Below, piece by piece: positions 1 through 5,198 of a stretch of DNA of 5,198 nucleotides (its first letter is position 1; each line of letters begins with the position of its first letter). Where the stretch lies: assembly GCA_020846375.1 (NCBI GenBank), contig JADLDZ010000322.1, forward strand, positions 1 through 5,198. Direction: 5' to 3'. The DNA is from Nitrospirales bacterium. Lineage in GTDB: Bacteria; Nitrospirota; Thermodesulfovibrionia; Thermodesulfovibrionales; Dissulfurispiraceae. The notes under the pieces were generated by a model, which searched no databases, had not been told where the DNA came from, and saw only the letters and a program-made list of their open reading frames with translations. A program made the position numbers and the translations under genes.

Positions 1-263
1 AGCCCCTTCACGAACCGGACCGGCCTCCTGAAGAGGACGGGGAGGGCGTTCAGTATCGTGCGTGAGGTGGTATCGTGCCGGGGATCCCAATAGGTGGCGT
101 GCCGCTTCAGCTCTTGCGCCCCCTCGCTTACCGTCCTCTCCCCGGGGCTGTTCAGTGCAAAAAGGGAAATCCCGGTACCCTGGCGCCTCAGTTCCAGAAT
201 CTCGTTGACGACAAACGTCTCGGAGACCAGGGGGAAGGCATCGAGCAGGTAGGCGACGCGCAT
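1..263 (-). CDS. GT4-family glycosyltransferase, N-terminal fragment (3' end outside window)
   Basis: The frame is open from an ATG at 263-261 to the left edge, giving 87 complete codons. The protein begins MRVAYLLDAFPLVSETFVVN and continues with EILELRRQG and SLFALNSPGE. The F-P-x-x-SETF-x-x-NEI-x-EL-x-x-RG pattern is the N-terminal signature of GT4 glycosyltransferases of the colanic-acid WcaL type and related enzymes. It forms the first strand and helix of the acceptor-side Rossmann domain. The hinge, donor loop and EX7E motif would be downstream, outside the window, so completeness cannot be judged. The start is 2 bp after the stop of the preceding GT2 gene, with only a weak AGGG about 9 bases upstream, so translation probably depends on coupling. 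The fragment is too short to name the sugar. It is probably the fourth glycosyltransferase of the locus. Confidence 0.88.
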   Translation of the reverse strand, partial: MRVAYLLDAFPLVSETFVVNEILELRRQGTGISLFALNSPGERTVSEGAQELKRHATYWDPRHDTTSRTILNALPVLFRRPVRFVKG

Positions 264-265
264 GG

Positions 266-1129
266 TCACAGGCCCTGCAGCCGGGCCTTCGCGTTTTCCA
301 GACTGATCTGTCCCGCCTTGAGGCCCTGGAGTATTTCCCTCACTTTCCCGGAGAGCAGGACGACGGAGAGCGCCCTGTTGATCCGGTAGAAGCCCCTTTT
401 CCTGCGCGCCAGAGCGTCCAGGACAAGACCGGCGACCTGTTCGACGTCGAGCAGGTCGTTCTTGAGCCGCACCAGGCAGTCGACGATCTTCACCTCGTGG
501 TACCGGGTGGCGAAGAGGGATGCCTCATGCTTCCGGTAGAAATAGAGGGTCTCCTTCAGGTGGCGCAGGGGAAACACTTTCGAGACCCGTATCCAGTAGT
601 CGTAATCCTCGGCCAGCCGCGCGGCGGGGTCGTAGTCCCCCACCGCATCCCGCACCGCACGGGTATAGAGGAAGCAGGGCCCGATATGGTTGCCTTTTTC
701 CAGGGCGATGGTGTCGGGCAGGCGCACGACCCTCCGGTTGAAGAGGTTGTCCCCCTGGAAGAGGTAGTAGTCGCAATAGACGAAGTGGCCCCCCGCCTCC
801 CGCAGGAAGGAGAGCATCTTGCCGACCGCTTCCTTGTAGTAGAAGTTGTCGTCCGAGATCCAGGTCAGATACTCCCCCGCCGCTGCTGCGAAGCCCGTAT
901 TGAGGCTGTGGGGAAGGCTCCTGTTCCTCCCGTGCCTGATATACTTCATCCTCCTGTCCCGGTAGGACCGGACGATCTCCGGGGTGGCGTCGGTGCAGCC
1001 GTCGTCGATGACGATCAGCTCTATATTGCTGTATGTCTGCGCCAGACAGCTCTCGATGGAATGGCGTATATACCGTGCCCCGTTGTACGTGGGCAGGACA
1101 ATGCTTACCTTGGGCAGTGCGTCTTCCAT
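266..1129 (-). CDS. GT2 family glycosyltransferase (GT-A fold)
   Basis: This 287-residue protein is a soluble or peripheral family 2 glycosyltransferase. The N-terminus has the canonical nucleotide-binding strand SIVLPTYN (9-16) and IDDGCTD (41-47), with Cys where DDGSTD is more common. The metal- and donor-binding DXD-type motif is in TWISDDN (89-95), and the catalytic-base ED pair is Glu174-Asp175 in AEDYDYWIR (173-181). FYRKHEASL (197-205) is a typical late motif of the catalytic domain. About 80 further residues follow, mostly helical and basic, with a short hydrophobic stretch ALSVVLLSG (253-261). This tail might dock on the membrane or a partner (inference). No clear transmembrane helix is present. 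The ATG at 1129 starts 4 bp after the ATPase stop, with AGGGTGA just upstream across that stop. The enzyme probably adds one sugar, or an alternating backbone sugar, to the glycan exported by the neighbouring transporter; donor and linkage cannot be deduced. Confidence 0.95.
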   Translation of the reverse strand: MEDALPKVSIVLPTYNGARYIRHSIESCLAQTYSNIELIVIDDGCTDATPEIVRSYRDRRMKYIRHGRNRSLPHSLNTGFAAAAGEYLTWISDDNFYYKEAVGKMLSFLREAGGHFVYCDYYLFQGDNLFNRRVVRLPDTIALEKGNHIGPCFLYTRAVRDAVGDYDPAARLAEDYDYWIRVSKVFPLRHLKETLYFYRKHEASLFATRYHEVKIVDCLVRLKNDLLDVEQVAGLVLDALARRKRGFYRINRALSVVLLSGKVREILQGLKAGQISLENAKARLQGL

Positions 1130-1133
1130 GGGA

Positions 1134-2411
1134 TCACCCTGCTTCTCCCGTCCTTTTCGCCTTCAGAGCGGCCTGCGCCGCAACCGGGCTCCACCGGTGG
1201 GGCAGCGCCACCAGCCCGATGGAATTCTCCTTCCTGCCGACCTGCAGGAAGTACTCCTGGTTGTGCCAGTCGATATGGTTGTATTCCACCTCCCGGCTCA
1301 GCACCGCGCTCACCGCATAGACCCCTGCGGGAAGATGCAGCTGCGGGATGGAAAGCTCCACCGCGCCCCTGCCCTGTAGCCGTTCGGGCAGGGGGCTGCG
1401 GCTGTCGCTGATGAAAGAGGCGTACAGCGCGCCGCCGGCATACAGGTGAATCGCGAAGACGGGGTGTTCTATTTCCCCGGACGCCTCGTACTCCATGCGC
1501 ACCCTGAGGGGAGACCCGGTGGCGAAGGCGTCCGCCCGGTTGCCCTGCCCGTCGAGGAATTCAATCCCCGTGATCCTCCCCCCACCGCCCCTTTCGGGCG
1601 CCGTCCGGCTCTGCTCCCCCTTTTCCGCCTGCGCCTTCCTTATCTGCTCCTCCTGCAGGAGCCGCAGGTAGTGCAGCACCACGCCGTCGCTGTCCCCCAT
1701 GTCCCGCACCTGTCCTTTCCAGAGGAACAGCGCTTTCCTGCACATATGGCGGATCGTCTCCATGTTGTGGGCGACGAGGATTATCACGACCCCCTTCTCC
1801 ATCAGCTCCGCGATGCGGCGGTAGCACTTGCTCTGAAACCCGGTGTCCCCCACCGCCAGGACCTCGTCCACCAGGAGGACATCCGGCTCGCAATGCACCG
1901 CCACGGAGAACCCGAGGCGCACGAACATACCGCTGGAGTAGTGCTTTACCGGGGTGTCCAGGAAGTCCCCGATAGCGGCGAACTCCACGATGGAGTCGAA
2001 TTTCCTGCCGATTTCCCTCCTGCCCATCCCGAGGATGGCGCCGTTGACGTAGATATTCTCCCGTCCGGTCAGCAGCGGGTGGAAGCCGGCCCCCACCGCG
2101 ATAAGGGCGCCCACCCTCCCCCTGACCATGATCCTGCCCCGGTCGGGCCAGAAGATACCGTTGAGCATCTTCAGGAGGGTGGTCTTGCCCGAACCGTTGG
2201 GTCCGATCAGCCCGAGGGTTTCTCCCCGCTTCACCTCGAAGGAGACATCGTCCACCGACCAGAACTCGCCGGGCCGCAGCACTCCGGAGCGGGAGCGCAT
2301 GCCGAGGAGGTTCCTTCCGATGTCCTCGATCCCGTAGAGCATGGATTTCTTCAGGAAGCGGGAATACTTCTTGGAGACATGCTCCGCCTTTATCACCGTA
2401 TCCCCCTCCAT
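1134..2411 (-). CDS. wzt: ABC transporter ATPase with C-terminal glycan-binding domain (Wzt family)
   Basis: This 425-residue protein is the nucleotide-binding subunit that drives the Wzm permease. Residues 1 to about 250 form the ATPase domain: Walker A GPNGSGKTT (70-78, Lys76), the family loop VGAGFHPLLTGRENI (106-120), the signature variant YSSGM (158-162), Walker B DVLLVDE (177-183, with Glu183 as expected catalytic base), D-loop LAVGD (185-189) and switch His215 in VAHN. An insert at about 20-50, ending in RPGEFWSVDDVSFEV, is usual in Wzt proteins. A charged, Gly-rich linker (about 256-279) leads to a beta-rich C-terminal domain (about 280-410) matching the Wzt_C type. In characterised O-antigen exporters that domain binds the modified non-reducing end of the glycan. 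Proteins with only the ATPase domain are around 250 residues, so this is the long form. The ATG at 2411 directly abuts the permease stop, with GGAGAGG ending 6 bases upstream inside the permease gene, which suggests coupled synthesis. All catalytic residues are present. Confidence 0.97.
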   Translation of the reverse strand: MEGDTVIKAEHVSKKYSRFLKKSMLYGIEDIGRNLLGMRSRSGVLRPGEFWSVDDVSFEVKRGETLGLIGPNGSGKTTLLKMLNGIFWPDRGRIMVRGRVGALIAVGAGFHPLLTGRENIYVNGAILGMGRREIGRKFDSIVEFAAIGDFLDTPVKHYSSGMFVRLGFSVAVHCEPDVLLVDEVLAVGDTGFQSKCYRRIAELMEKGVVIILVAHNMETIRHMCRKALFLWKGQVRDMGDSDGVVLHYLRLLQEEQIRKAQAEKGEQSRTAPERGGGGRITGIEFLDGQGNRADAFATGSPLRVRMEYEASGEIEHPVFAIHLYAGGALYASFISDSRSPLPERLQGRGAVELSIPQLHLPAGVYAVSAVLSREVEYNHIDWHNQEYFLQVGRKENSIGLVALPHRWSPVAAQAALKAKRTGEAG

Positions 2412-3266
2412 TCAGATCCTCTCCGTGATTCGCGTCTCGGTGAGATGGAAGACCACCAGGCCGGCAAGGAAGACCCCCACGGAAAACAGGGCCGAGAGGA
2501 AGTAGCCCTCCTGCTCCGCGAGGGCGCCGGTGAGCACGAGATCCCGGGCGCCGGAGACGAGATAGTAGAGGGGGTTGTATTCCGTAATCCGCAGGAGGAG
2601 GCCGTCCTTCGGCTTCGTATACAGGACGGGCGTCAGGAACATCAGGAAGGTGACCAGCATGGAAAGCACGGTCCCGGTATCCCGGACAAGGGCGTTGAGG
2701 AGCGCAGAAATGAACCCCATCCCCAGGGTGAGGAGCATGATCGGAATAACCGCCAGCGGCACGGCGAGGATGCCGATGCCCGGCGCGATGCCGTACAGGG
2801 CGAACAGGGCCAGCACCAGCGCGAACTGGATCAGGAAGGAGACGGCGGCCTGCCCCGACGAGGCGAGCACCAGCGACTTGCGGGAAAAATTGATCTGGAG
2901 TATCATGGAGCCCGCCTTCACCAGGGAATTCGAGCCGGCCACGATTCCGGTGGCGAAGAGCTGCCAGAAAGAGAGACCGAGGACCGCATACAGCGGGTAC
3001 GGCGCCTCTATCTCCCCGACGAGGAAGATCCCCGAGCGGTTCAGCAGCAGGAAGAGGGCCATGCCGGCCAGGGGAGCGATGAAGGCCCAGAGGGCTCCCA
3101 GGAGCGACTGTTTGTACAGCGCGAGGAAGTCGCGTCTGAAAAGCTGGTACATCAGCCACCTGTTCTCCCGCAGTTCGGTGACGATCTCGCCGAATACGGA
3201 GAGGTATCCCTTCCGCAGGGAATTGTCCGGCTCATAGGTGGTCACGGTCTCGTCCGCTCTCTTCAT
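2412..3266 (-). CDS. wzm: ABC-2 type polysaccharide export permease (Wzm family)
   Basis: This 284-residue protein is the membrane subunit of an ABC-2 polysaccharide exporter. It should form a homodimeric channel in the inner membrane and move a lipid-linked glycan to the periplasm, powered by the ATPase encoded next. A soluble N-terminus with YEPDNSLRKG (11-20) is followed by LFRRDFLALYKQSLLGALW (42-60), the basic amphipathic region and first helix typical of the family. Hydrophobic segments lie at about 56-77, 92-110, 140-160, 168-193, 198-216 and 256-274, giving six predicted helices. FLTPVLY (210-216) and NPLYYLVSGARD (231-242) are also characteristic. The length is usual for Wzm proteins. 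The ATG at 3266 overlaps the upstream stop by four bases (ATGA) and has GGGAGGGAG about 10 bases upstream. The frame stays open to 3992, but that extension overlaps the GT4 gene and is not coding. The substrate is inferred from neighbours; a teichoic-acid-type (TagG) role is less likely given the partner's C-terminal domain. Confidence 0.96.
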   Translation of the reverse strand: MKRADETVTTYEPDNSLRKGYLSVFGEIVTELRENRWLMYQLFRRDFLALYKQSLLGALWAFIAPLAGMALFLLLNRSGIFLVGEIEAPYPLYAVLGLSFWQLFATGIVAGSNSLVKAGSMILQINFSRKSLVLASSGQAAVSFLIQFALVLALFALYGIAPGIGILAVPLAVIPIMLLTLGMGFISALLNALVRDTGTVLSMLVTFLMFLTPVLYTKPKDGLLLRITEYNPLYYLVSGARDLVLTGALAEQEGYFLSALFSVGVFLAGLVVFHLTETRITERI

Positions 3267-4468
3267 CGCCGCTGCACTCCCTCCCAACAGGAATGGTAGA
3301 CCTTTTCCGTCTCTTCCACGAACCTCCGCAGGGAGAAGAGCTCCTGCGCCCTCTCCCTGCCCCTCTCCCCCATGTACCGCGCCAGGGCCTTCCCGGTAAG
3401 GATTCTGACCACGGCCCCGGCAAGGGCGCCGGGGTCGCCCGGGGGCACGATGAAGCCGTTCACTCCCTGCACCACCGCCTCCCTGGCCCCTCCCACATCC
3501 GTGGCGACCACCGGAAGACCCGCTGCGCTGTATTCGATCAGCGCATTCGAAAAGCTCTCCGAACGGGAGGAGAGCACTCCGACATCGAAGGCGCTGAGGA
3601 GGGAGGGCACATCGTCCCGTTTCCCGAGGAAATGCACGGACCCCGCGAGATCCGGCCCCCTGGAAAGCCTCTCCAGACCCTTTCTCTCCCCGCCGTCGCC
3701 CACCACGACAAAGTGCGTACCGGGGACTTCCCTTCTTATCGCCTGCGCCGCCCGCAGGAAGACATCCACACCCTTGACCGGCCTGAGGTTCGAGACAATC
3801 CCGACGACCGGGGCATCGGGAGGAAGAGCAAGCAGTGAGCGATGCCTCCTCCGGGCCTCCCCTGAAACCGCCCCGTAGAAATCGGGGTCGATGCCGTTGT
3901 GGACCACCCGGATCTTCCCGTCGGGGATCCCCTCCGTATCCATGGACCACTTCTTCGTGCTGAGGGAATTGGCGAGGAAGAGGGTGACCCACCGGTTCAG
4001 GAACCTCTGGAGGGAGAGCTCCCGCCGGGTGAGCCAGTACCCCTGGTTCCTCCTCGCCGCGATCACGATGCGGACACCGGCAAGGCGTGCGGCCAGCAGG
4101 GCCGCTATATGCGCATCCCGGAAGTGGGTCTGGACGATGCCGACCCCCTCCTGCCTGAGGAAAGCGGCAAACCTCCCGATGCGGCCGTACGAGCGGGGAT
4201 CCCGGAAGGAACGGATATCAACGATACGCACCGGGCATACATCAAAGACCTTCTCCACCCATTCGGAGGACCGGAGGAGACAGAGAACCGGGGCGTACCG
4301 GCTCCTGTCGAGGCTCTTCAGCAGGAGCAGGAGCTGCTTTTCGGTCCCGGCAGTGGGGGAGTCAATCCTGTCGATGACATAGGCGATCTTTATTTTCCGC
4401 ATACGCTCCGGGAGTGCCCGCCGCCGTTTCCCGCTGCACTCTTCCTGAAGAAAAGCCGGGCTCCTCAC
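3263..4468 (-). CDS. GT4-family glycosyltransferase (GT-B fold)
   Basis: This gene encodes a retaining GT-B glycosyltransferase of the GT4 type, expected to be cytosolic or membrane-peripheral and to add a sugar from a nucleotide donor to the growing lipid-linked glycan. Numbering from the ATG at 4402 (379 residues), visible features are: an N-terminal strand KIKIAYVIDRI with GTEKQLLLLL (19-28), typical of the acceptor domain; VVHNGID (166-172) at the domain hinge; SNLRPVKG (204-211), the donor-phosphate-binding loop; VVGDGGER (233-240); and an EX7E motif with E282 and E290 in SESFSNALIE. The length is normal for the family. The start is uncertain. GTG at 4468 has a strong AAGGAGG eight bases upstream and lies 14 bp after the preceding stop, but adds 22 residues (VRSPAF...LPER) with no family match that I recognise. 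ATG at 4402 fits homologues better but has only a poorly spaced GGAG. I chose the GTG for its ribosome binding site. The stop overlaps the permease start as ATGA. Confidence 0.93.
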   Translation of the reverse strand: MRSPAFLQEECSGKRRRALPERMRKIKIAYVIDRIDSPTAGTEKQLLLLLKSLDRSRYAPVLCLLRSSEWVEKVFDVCPVRIVDIRSFRDPRSYGRIGRFAAFLRQEGVGIVQTHFRDAHIAALLAARLAGVRIVIAARRNQGYWLTRRELSLQRFLNRWVTLFLANSLSTKKWSMDTEGIPDGKIRVVHNGIDPDFYGAVSGEARRRHRSLLALPPDAPVVGIVSNLRPVKGVDVFLRAAQAIRREVPGTHFVVVGDGGERKGLERLSRGPDLAGSVHFLGKRDDVPSLLSAFDVGVLSSRSESFSNALIEYSAAGLPVVATDVGGAREAVVQGVNGFIVPPGDPGALAGAVVRILTGKALARYMGERGRERAQELFSLRRFVEETEKVYHSCWEGVQRR

Positions 4469-4476
4469 TGTCCTCT

Positions 4477-4483
4477 CCTCCTT
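4477..4483 (-). promoter_or_regulatory. Strong Shine-Dalgarno for the GT4 gene
   Basis: AAGGAGG on the minus strand, sharing its first A with the TGA stop of the preceding GT2 gene. It lies 8 bases before a GTG at 4468-4466, which is in frame with the GT4 gene. It is too far (74 bases) to serve the ATG at 4402. A ribosome finishing the GT2 gene would end directly on this site, so reinitiation at the GTG is plausible. This is the strongest site of its kind in the window and the main argument for the longer GT4 protein. Confidence 0.6.
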
Positions 4484-5198
4484 CACCGCTTCCAGGCCTC
4501 TCCGTACCCCTCCTTCAGAATGCCCCATCCGAGCCCCAAGTGTATGGCCAGGAGGATAAAAGGCAGGTACGCAAGGTACCGGAGGCCATTCCGCAGGGCT
4601 ATCCGGAAGGACTCCGCCGTAATCAGCAGAGCATAGGCGCCGTAGAGCGCGGCAAGCAGTCCCGCTACGACCGAGGCCCAGCGCCCGGCGAAGAGGACGC
4701 GCACCGCTGCGAAGGCGGCAAGGAGGAGCAGCCCCGCCACGAAGGCAGGGGGGGCGAGCATGCCCGGGGTAAGTGCCCCGGAATGCTTCCGCACCAGCCG
4801 GAAGCGCCCCTGCCCGTACCGCACCATCTGGCGGAAGAGGCCGCGCAGTGTCTCTCTCGGATAGTAGCGCACCGCGAGGGAGGGGCTCGTGTACGCCTTC
4901 AGACCCGCCTTTTCCACCCGGTAGTTGAACTCGACATCCTCGCAGGCATCGAAACTTTCGTCCACATACCCCACATCGCGGAAGACGTCTTTCTTGTACA
5001 CCGCCCCGTTGCTTACCGGACTGGCATACCCCTCGTAGGAGCTGTAGATCATCGAGCCGCCCCCATGTCCTAGCTTCGAGGCCCGCGCCAGGGCGACCGC
5101 CCGCTGGAAGGGGGCGATGCCGGGGGGGTCGAGAGGCTGCGGCCTCCCCAGGCAATCGGCGCCGCTCTTTTCGAAGCAGGCGACGATGCTGTTGAAGA
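4483..5198 (-). CDS. Membrane-anchored GT2 glycosyltransferase, ExoA-like (5' end outside window)
   Basis: This is the C-terminal part of a family 2 glycosyltransferase; its start lies beyond the right edge. The frame is open from 5196 and gives 237 visible residues before a TGA at 4485-4483. A Met codon at 5052 is internal: the 48 residues before it (containing GADCLGRPQPL and AVALARAS.LGHG) look like the middle of ExoA-type GT2 enzymes. The catalytic ED pair is in DACEDVEFNYR (visible residues about 83-93). An RQMVRYGQGR stretch (about 122-131) sits where related enzymes have a QxxRW-like motif. Three hydrophobic segments follow at about 147-169, 174-193 and 206-225, so the C-terminus is anchored in the inner membrane. 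The nucleotide-sugar-binding DXD part is outside the window. By family it should transfer a sugar from a nucleotide donor to a lipid-linked glycan on the cytoplasmic face. Sugar and linkage cannot be read from the sequence. Two runs of seven G (seven C in the coding strand) lie inside the gene. Confidence 0.93.
   Translation of the reverse strand, partial: FNSIVACFEKSGADCLGRPQPLDPPGIAPFQRAVALARASKLGHGGGSMIYSSYEGYASPVSNGAVYKKDVFRDVGYVDESFDACEDVEFNYRVEKAGLKAYTSPSLAVRYYPRETLRGLFRQMVRYGQGRFRLVRKHSGALTPGMLAPPAFVAGLLLLAAFAAVRVLFAGRWASVVAGLLAALYGAYALLITAESFRIALRNGLRYLAYLPFILLAIHLGLGWGILKEGYGEAWKR

Noticed and set aside
75..389. 104-codon plus-strand frame at the left edge
   Set aside because: The opposite strand encodes the SETF...NEI N-terminus of a GT4 enzyme and the end of the GT2 gene, so this frame is incidental.
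497..1411. 304-codon plus-strand frame across the GT2 and Wzt 3' region
   Set aside because: It is antisense to motif-bearing genes, has Pro/Gly/Val-rich composition, and shows no family signature.
1561..3159. 532-codon open frame on the minus strand in another frame across Wzm and Wzt
   Set aside because: It is an Arg/Gly/Pro-rich shadow frame crossing the boundary of two well-supported genes, with no recognisable motif.
1446..3299. 617-codon open frame on the plus strand, antisense to the Wzt and Wzm genes
   Set aside because: It lies opposite two genes with intact family motifs. Its translation is His/Glu/Gly/Arg/Pro-rich with no domain I recognise. Long antisense frames are expected in GC-rich coding DNA.
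3267..3992. Upstream in-frame extension of the permease
   Set aside because: It would overlap the GT4 gene by over 700 bases and is Gly/Arg-rich. The ATG at 3266 has a good ribosome binding site, ATGA coupling and the family N-terminus.
4403..4482. Possible promoter, terminator or attenuator between the membrane GT2 and GT4 genes
   Set aside because: I found no convincing hairpin followed by a T run and no -35/-10 pair. Most of the segment is probably coding if the GTG start is used.
4483..5052. A separate 189-residue protein starting at the Met codon at 5052
   Set aside because: The frame continues upstream without a stop to the window edge, and those residues look like the middle of the same GT2 family. 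The Met is internal.
3899..5073. Overlapping plus-strand frames (3899-4636, 4414-5073) opposite the GT4 and membrane GT2 genes
   Set aside because: The minus-strand proteins show clear GT4 and ExoA-like features, and these frames have shadow-type composition.
1..5198. tRNA, rRNA, CRISPR array, insertion sequence or defence-type genes
   Set aside because: None is visible. There are no regularly spaced repeats, terminal inverted repeats or transposase motifs, and nearly every base falls in one of six glycan genes.

Overview
This window is one strand of a polysaccharide biosynthesis and export locus from a GC-rich bacterium (over 60% G+C by eye). All six genes I can support lie on the minus strand, so the cluster reads from position 5198 down to 1. 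The exporter is of the Wzm/Wzt type used for O-antigens and similar lipid-linked surface glycans, which points to a Gram-negative cell envelope. AGG, CGG and ATA codons are used freely, unlike in enterobacteria. The sequence alone does not fix the taxon; a Desulfobacterota- or Nitrospirota-like genome is only a guess.

In transcription order the layout is: (1) the C-terminal part of a membrane-anchored GT2 glycosyltransferase resembling ExoA, running off the right edge; (2) a GT4-type GT-B glycosyltransferase; (3) an ABC-2 permease (Wzm); (4) an ABC ATPase with a C-terminal glycan-recognition domain (Wzt); (5) a soluble GT2 glycosyltransferase; (6) the N-terminal 87 residues of another GT4 glycosyltransferase, running off the left edge.

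Spacing is very tight. The GT4/Wzm junction overlaps in an ATGA, Wzm and Wzt abut with no gap, and the later junctions have 4 bp and 2 bp. The first junction is 14 bp if the GT4 gene starts at a GTG with a strong Shine-Dalgarno sequence, or 80 bp if it starts at the downstream ATG. I see no internal promoter or terminator, so one transcript with translational coupling is the simplest reading.

Together the genes suggest assembly of a heteropolysaccharide on a lipid carrier at the cytoplasmic face by several glycosyltransferases, followed by ABC-dependent export. The long Wzt C-terminal domain suggests that the exporter recognises a feature of the finished chain. No Wzx flippase, Wzy polymerase, priming transferase, chain-terminating enzyme, RNA gene, mobile element or CRISPR array is visible. 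The window looks like a coherent but conventional surface-glycan locus; I found no clear evidence of a new kind of system.
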